A stretch of DNA of 15,622 bases, taken from the NCBI GenBank assembly GCA_025360685.1, contig JANYBR010000191.1, forward strand, positions 1 through 15,622, in the 5' to 3' direction. The DNA comes from Pseudomonadota bacterium. GTDB taxonomy: Bacteria; Pseudomonadota; Alphaproteobacteria; Micropepsales; Micropepsaceae. Of this stretch, positions 14,403 to 15,622 are shown piece after piece (the stretch's first letter is position 1; each line of letters starts with the position of its first letter). The notes below the pieces were generated by a model that worked only from the letters and a program-made list of their open reading frames with translations, was not told the DNA's origin and did no database searches. The position numbers and the translations under genes were made by a program.

Positions 14403-15566
14403 GTGACGGACGACAAGGAAAAACCCGAAACGACACTGTCCAGTGCGGGACGCATGAGCAAGGCGCACTTTGGAGTGGTCAACACGCCGGTCTACCGAGC
14501 GTCCACCATCCTGTATCCCAGCGTTGCCGCCCTCGATGCCCACGACATGCCGTTCACTTATGGCAGGCGCGGCAATCCCACGCTCAAGAGTCTCGAGGAC
14601 GCGATCAATGTCTTGGAGGGCGCGGCACGAACGCTCTTCGTGCCTTCCGGTTTGAATGCGGTCGCCACAGCAATACTTTCTGTGTGCGGCGCGGGCGATC
14701 ATTTGCTGGTCGCAGACACTTGCTATGCACCCTCACGTGTTTTCTGCGACAAAACCCTCAAGCGATTTGGCGTAGAGACGACCTACTACGATCCGCTGAT
14801 TGGCGCGAACATCGTGTCCCTCTTCCGGCCGAATACCAAGGCGGTATTCTGTGAAAGCCCTGGGTCTCTGACTTTCGAGGTGCAGGATGTTCCGGCGATC
14901 GCAAGCGTCGCGCACGCGCGCGGCGCGTCGGTGCTGCTCGACAACACTTGGGCGACGCCCCTGCACTATCCGGCACTCGCACGCGGCGCCGATCTGTCGA
15001 TCCAGGCTGTGACCAAGTACATCGGCGGCCATGCGGACGTGATGATGGGTTATGTTGCCGCGAACGAGAGTCATGCGGCGAGGCTCCTCGAGCTTCATGG
15101 CAACAGTGGCCTCTATGTCAGTGGAGATGATTGCTTTTTGGCCTTGCGCGGGCTTCGAACACTGGCCGTCAGGTTGAAGCGTCACCAAGCTACGGCGCTA
15201 ACGCTTGCGCAGTGGCTGAGGACCCGCCCCGAGGTATCCCGAATTCTCTGTCCGGTCTTGGAAGACGATCCAGGGCATGCGATCTGGAAACGGGATTTTA
15301 GCGGGGGGTGCGGGTTGTTCGGGGTCGTGTTGAAACCGGCCTCGCACGAGGCCGTCTCCGCCATGCTCGATCGTCTGGTACATTTCGGCCTGGGATTTTC
15401 CTGGGGCGGCTATGAGAGCCTGATCGTGCCGGCCGACATTCGTCGCACGGCCTCGAAATTCGCCGCCGAAGGCCCGGTGATCCGCATCCATGCCGGCCTT
15501 GAAGATCCCGGTGACCTCATAGCCGACCTGACCAAGGGCTTCGAGCGGTTGAGGGCCGCGTCATGA
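14403..15566 (+). CDS. metC: Cystathionine beta-lyase (Cys/Met metabolism PLP enzyme), 387 aa
   Basis: PLP-dependent lyase of the trans-sulfuration family, expected to split cystathionine into homocysteine, pyruvate and ammonia in methionine synthesis. The N-terminus has HFGVVNTPVYRASTILYPS (22-40) and FTYGRRGNPT (51-60). The cofactor-stacking region is VLLDNTWATPLHYPALARGA (177-196) with D180, and the PLP lysine is K205 in SIQAVTKYIGGHADVMMGYV. The C-terminal SWGGYESLIVPADIRRT is typical of cystathionine beta-lyases. Length is normal. The start is GTG at 14403, supported by GGGAG nine bases upstream; an in-frame TTG at 14367 is less likely. Homologous lyases can overlap in specificity (cystathionine gamma-synthase or lyase), but the TKYIGGH and SWGGYES patterns favour the beta-lyase. 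The stop overlaps the next gene's ATG. Confidence 0.93.
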   Translation: MTDDKEKPETTLSSAGRMSKAHFGVVNTPVYRASTILYPSVAALDAHDMPFTYGRRGNPTLKSLEDAINVLEGAARTLFVPSGLNAVATAILSVCGAGDHLLVADTCYAPSRVFCDKTLKRFGVETTYYDPLIGANIVSLFRPNTKAVFCESPGSLTFEVQDVPAIASVAHARGASVLLDNTWATPLHYPALARGADLSIQAVTKYIGGHADVMMGYVAANESHAARLLELHGNSGLYVSGDDCFLALRGLRTLAVRLKRHQATALTLAQWLRTRPEVSRILCPVLEDDPGHAIWKRDFSGGCGLFGVVLKPASHEAVSAMLDRLVHFGLGFSWGGYESLIVPADIRRTASKFAAEGPVIRIHAGLEDPGDLIADLTKGFERLRAAS

Positions 15567-15622
15567 GCGACGTACTTTCTCATGCAGATTTCGTCGCTCA
15601 GGTTGCTTTTGGCGACGACGGA
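15563..15622 (+). CDS. Start of an unidentified gene (20 codons, cut by right edge)
   Basis: An ATG overlaps the metC stop in ATGA and opens a frame to the window end, reading MSDVLSHADFVAQVAFGDDG. GAGGG lies eight bases before the start. The overlap implies it is co-transcribed and translationally coupled with metC. Too little sequence is present to name a family. Confidence 0.6.
   Translation, partial: MSDVLSHADFVAQVAFGDDG

Overview
This is a chromosomal window from an alphaproteobacterium with fairly high GC. The placement rests on four things: a pcm-like / tolC / popZ / valS gene string, which is a familiar alphaproteobacterial arrangement; a PopZ polar organiser (DUF2497); a perfect TTAA-N7-TTAA box of the type bound by the cell-cycle regulator CtrA; and a protein related to the sensory half of the cell-cycle regulator DivL. 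The order cannot be fixed from the sequence. No insertion sequence, prophage, CRISPR array or plasmid gene was seen.

Layout. Positions 1-4218 (minus strand) hold one probable operon read pcm-like methyltransferase, tolC, popZ, valS; valS runs off the left edge. A good sigma-70-type promoter lies just ahead of pcm at 4246-4274. Positions 4239-4840 are an RNA island on the plus strand: tRNA-Cys(GCA) with its own promoter, then a CtrA-type box, a run of three hairpins ending in a strong intrinsic terminator (a candidate small RNA), a 9-bp inverted repeat, and tRNA-Asn(GTT). Positions 4839-5484 hold no gene that can be supported. Positions 5485-7828 (plus) encode a membrane-anchored multi-PAS protein that resembles DivL but stops where the kinase core should begin, followed with overlap by a flavodoxin-fold quinone-reductase-like protein. 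A glutathione S-transferase gene converges on these from the minus strand (7843-8478).

Positions 8824-11230 (plus) form a tight sulfur operon: a cysteine synthase, a 3-mercaptopyruvate sulfurtransferase (ATGA overlap) and a GNAT acetyltransferase (2-nt gap). A proton-coupled peptide transporter follows 49 nt later. An APC amino-acid permease (12750-14204, minus) converges on it. Divergent from the permease, a cystathionine beta-lyase gene (14403-15566) overlaps the start of a gene cut by the right edge. The right half is thus weighted to uptake of peptides and amino acids and to cysteine, methionine and mercaptopyruvate metabolism.

The two items most worth following are the putative CtrA-controlled small RNA at about 4604-4676 and the kinase-less DivL-like protein less than 1 kb away. 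With PopZ in the neighbouring operon, three items tied to polar and cell-cycle control lie within about 6 kb; whether they act together is inference only.
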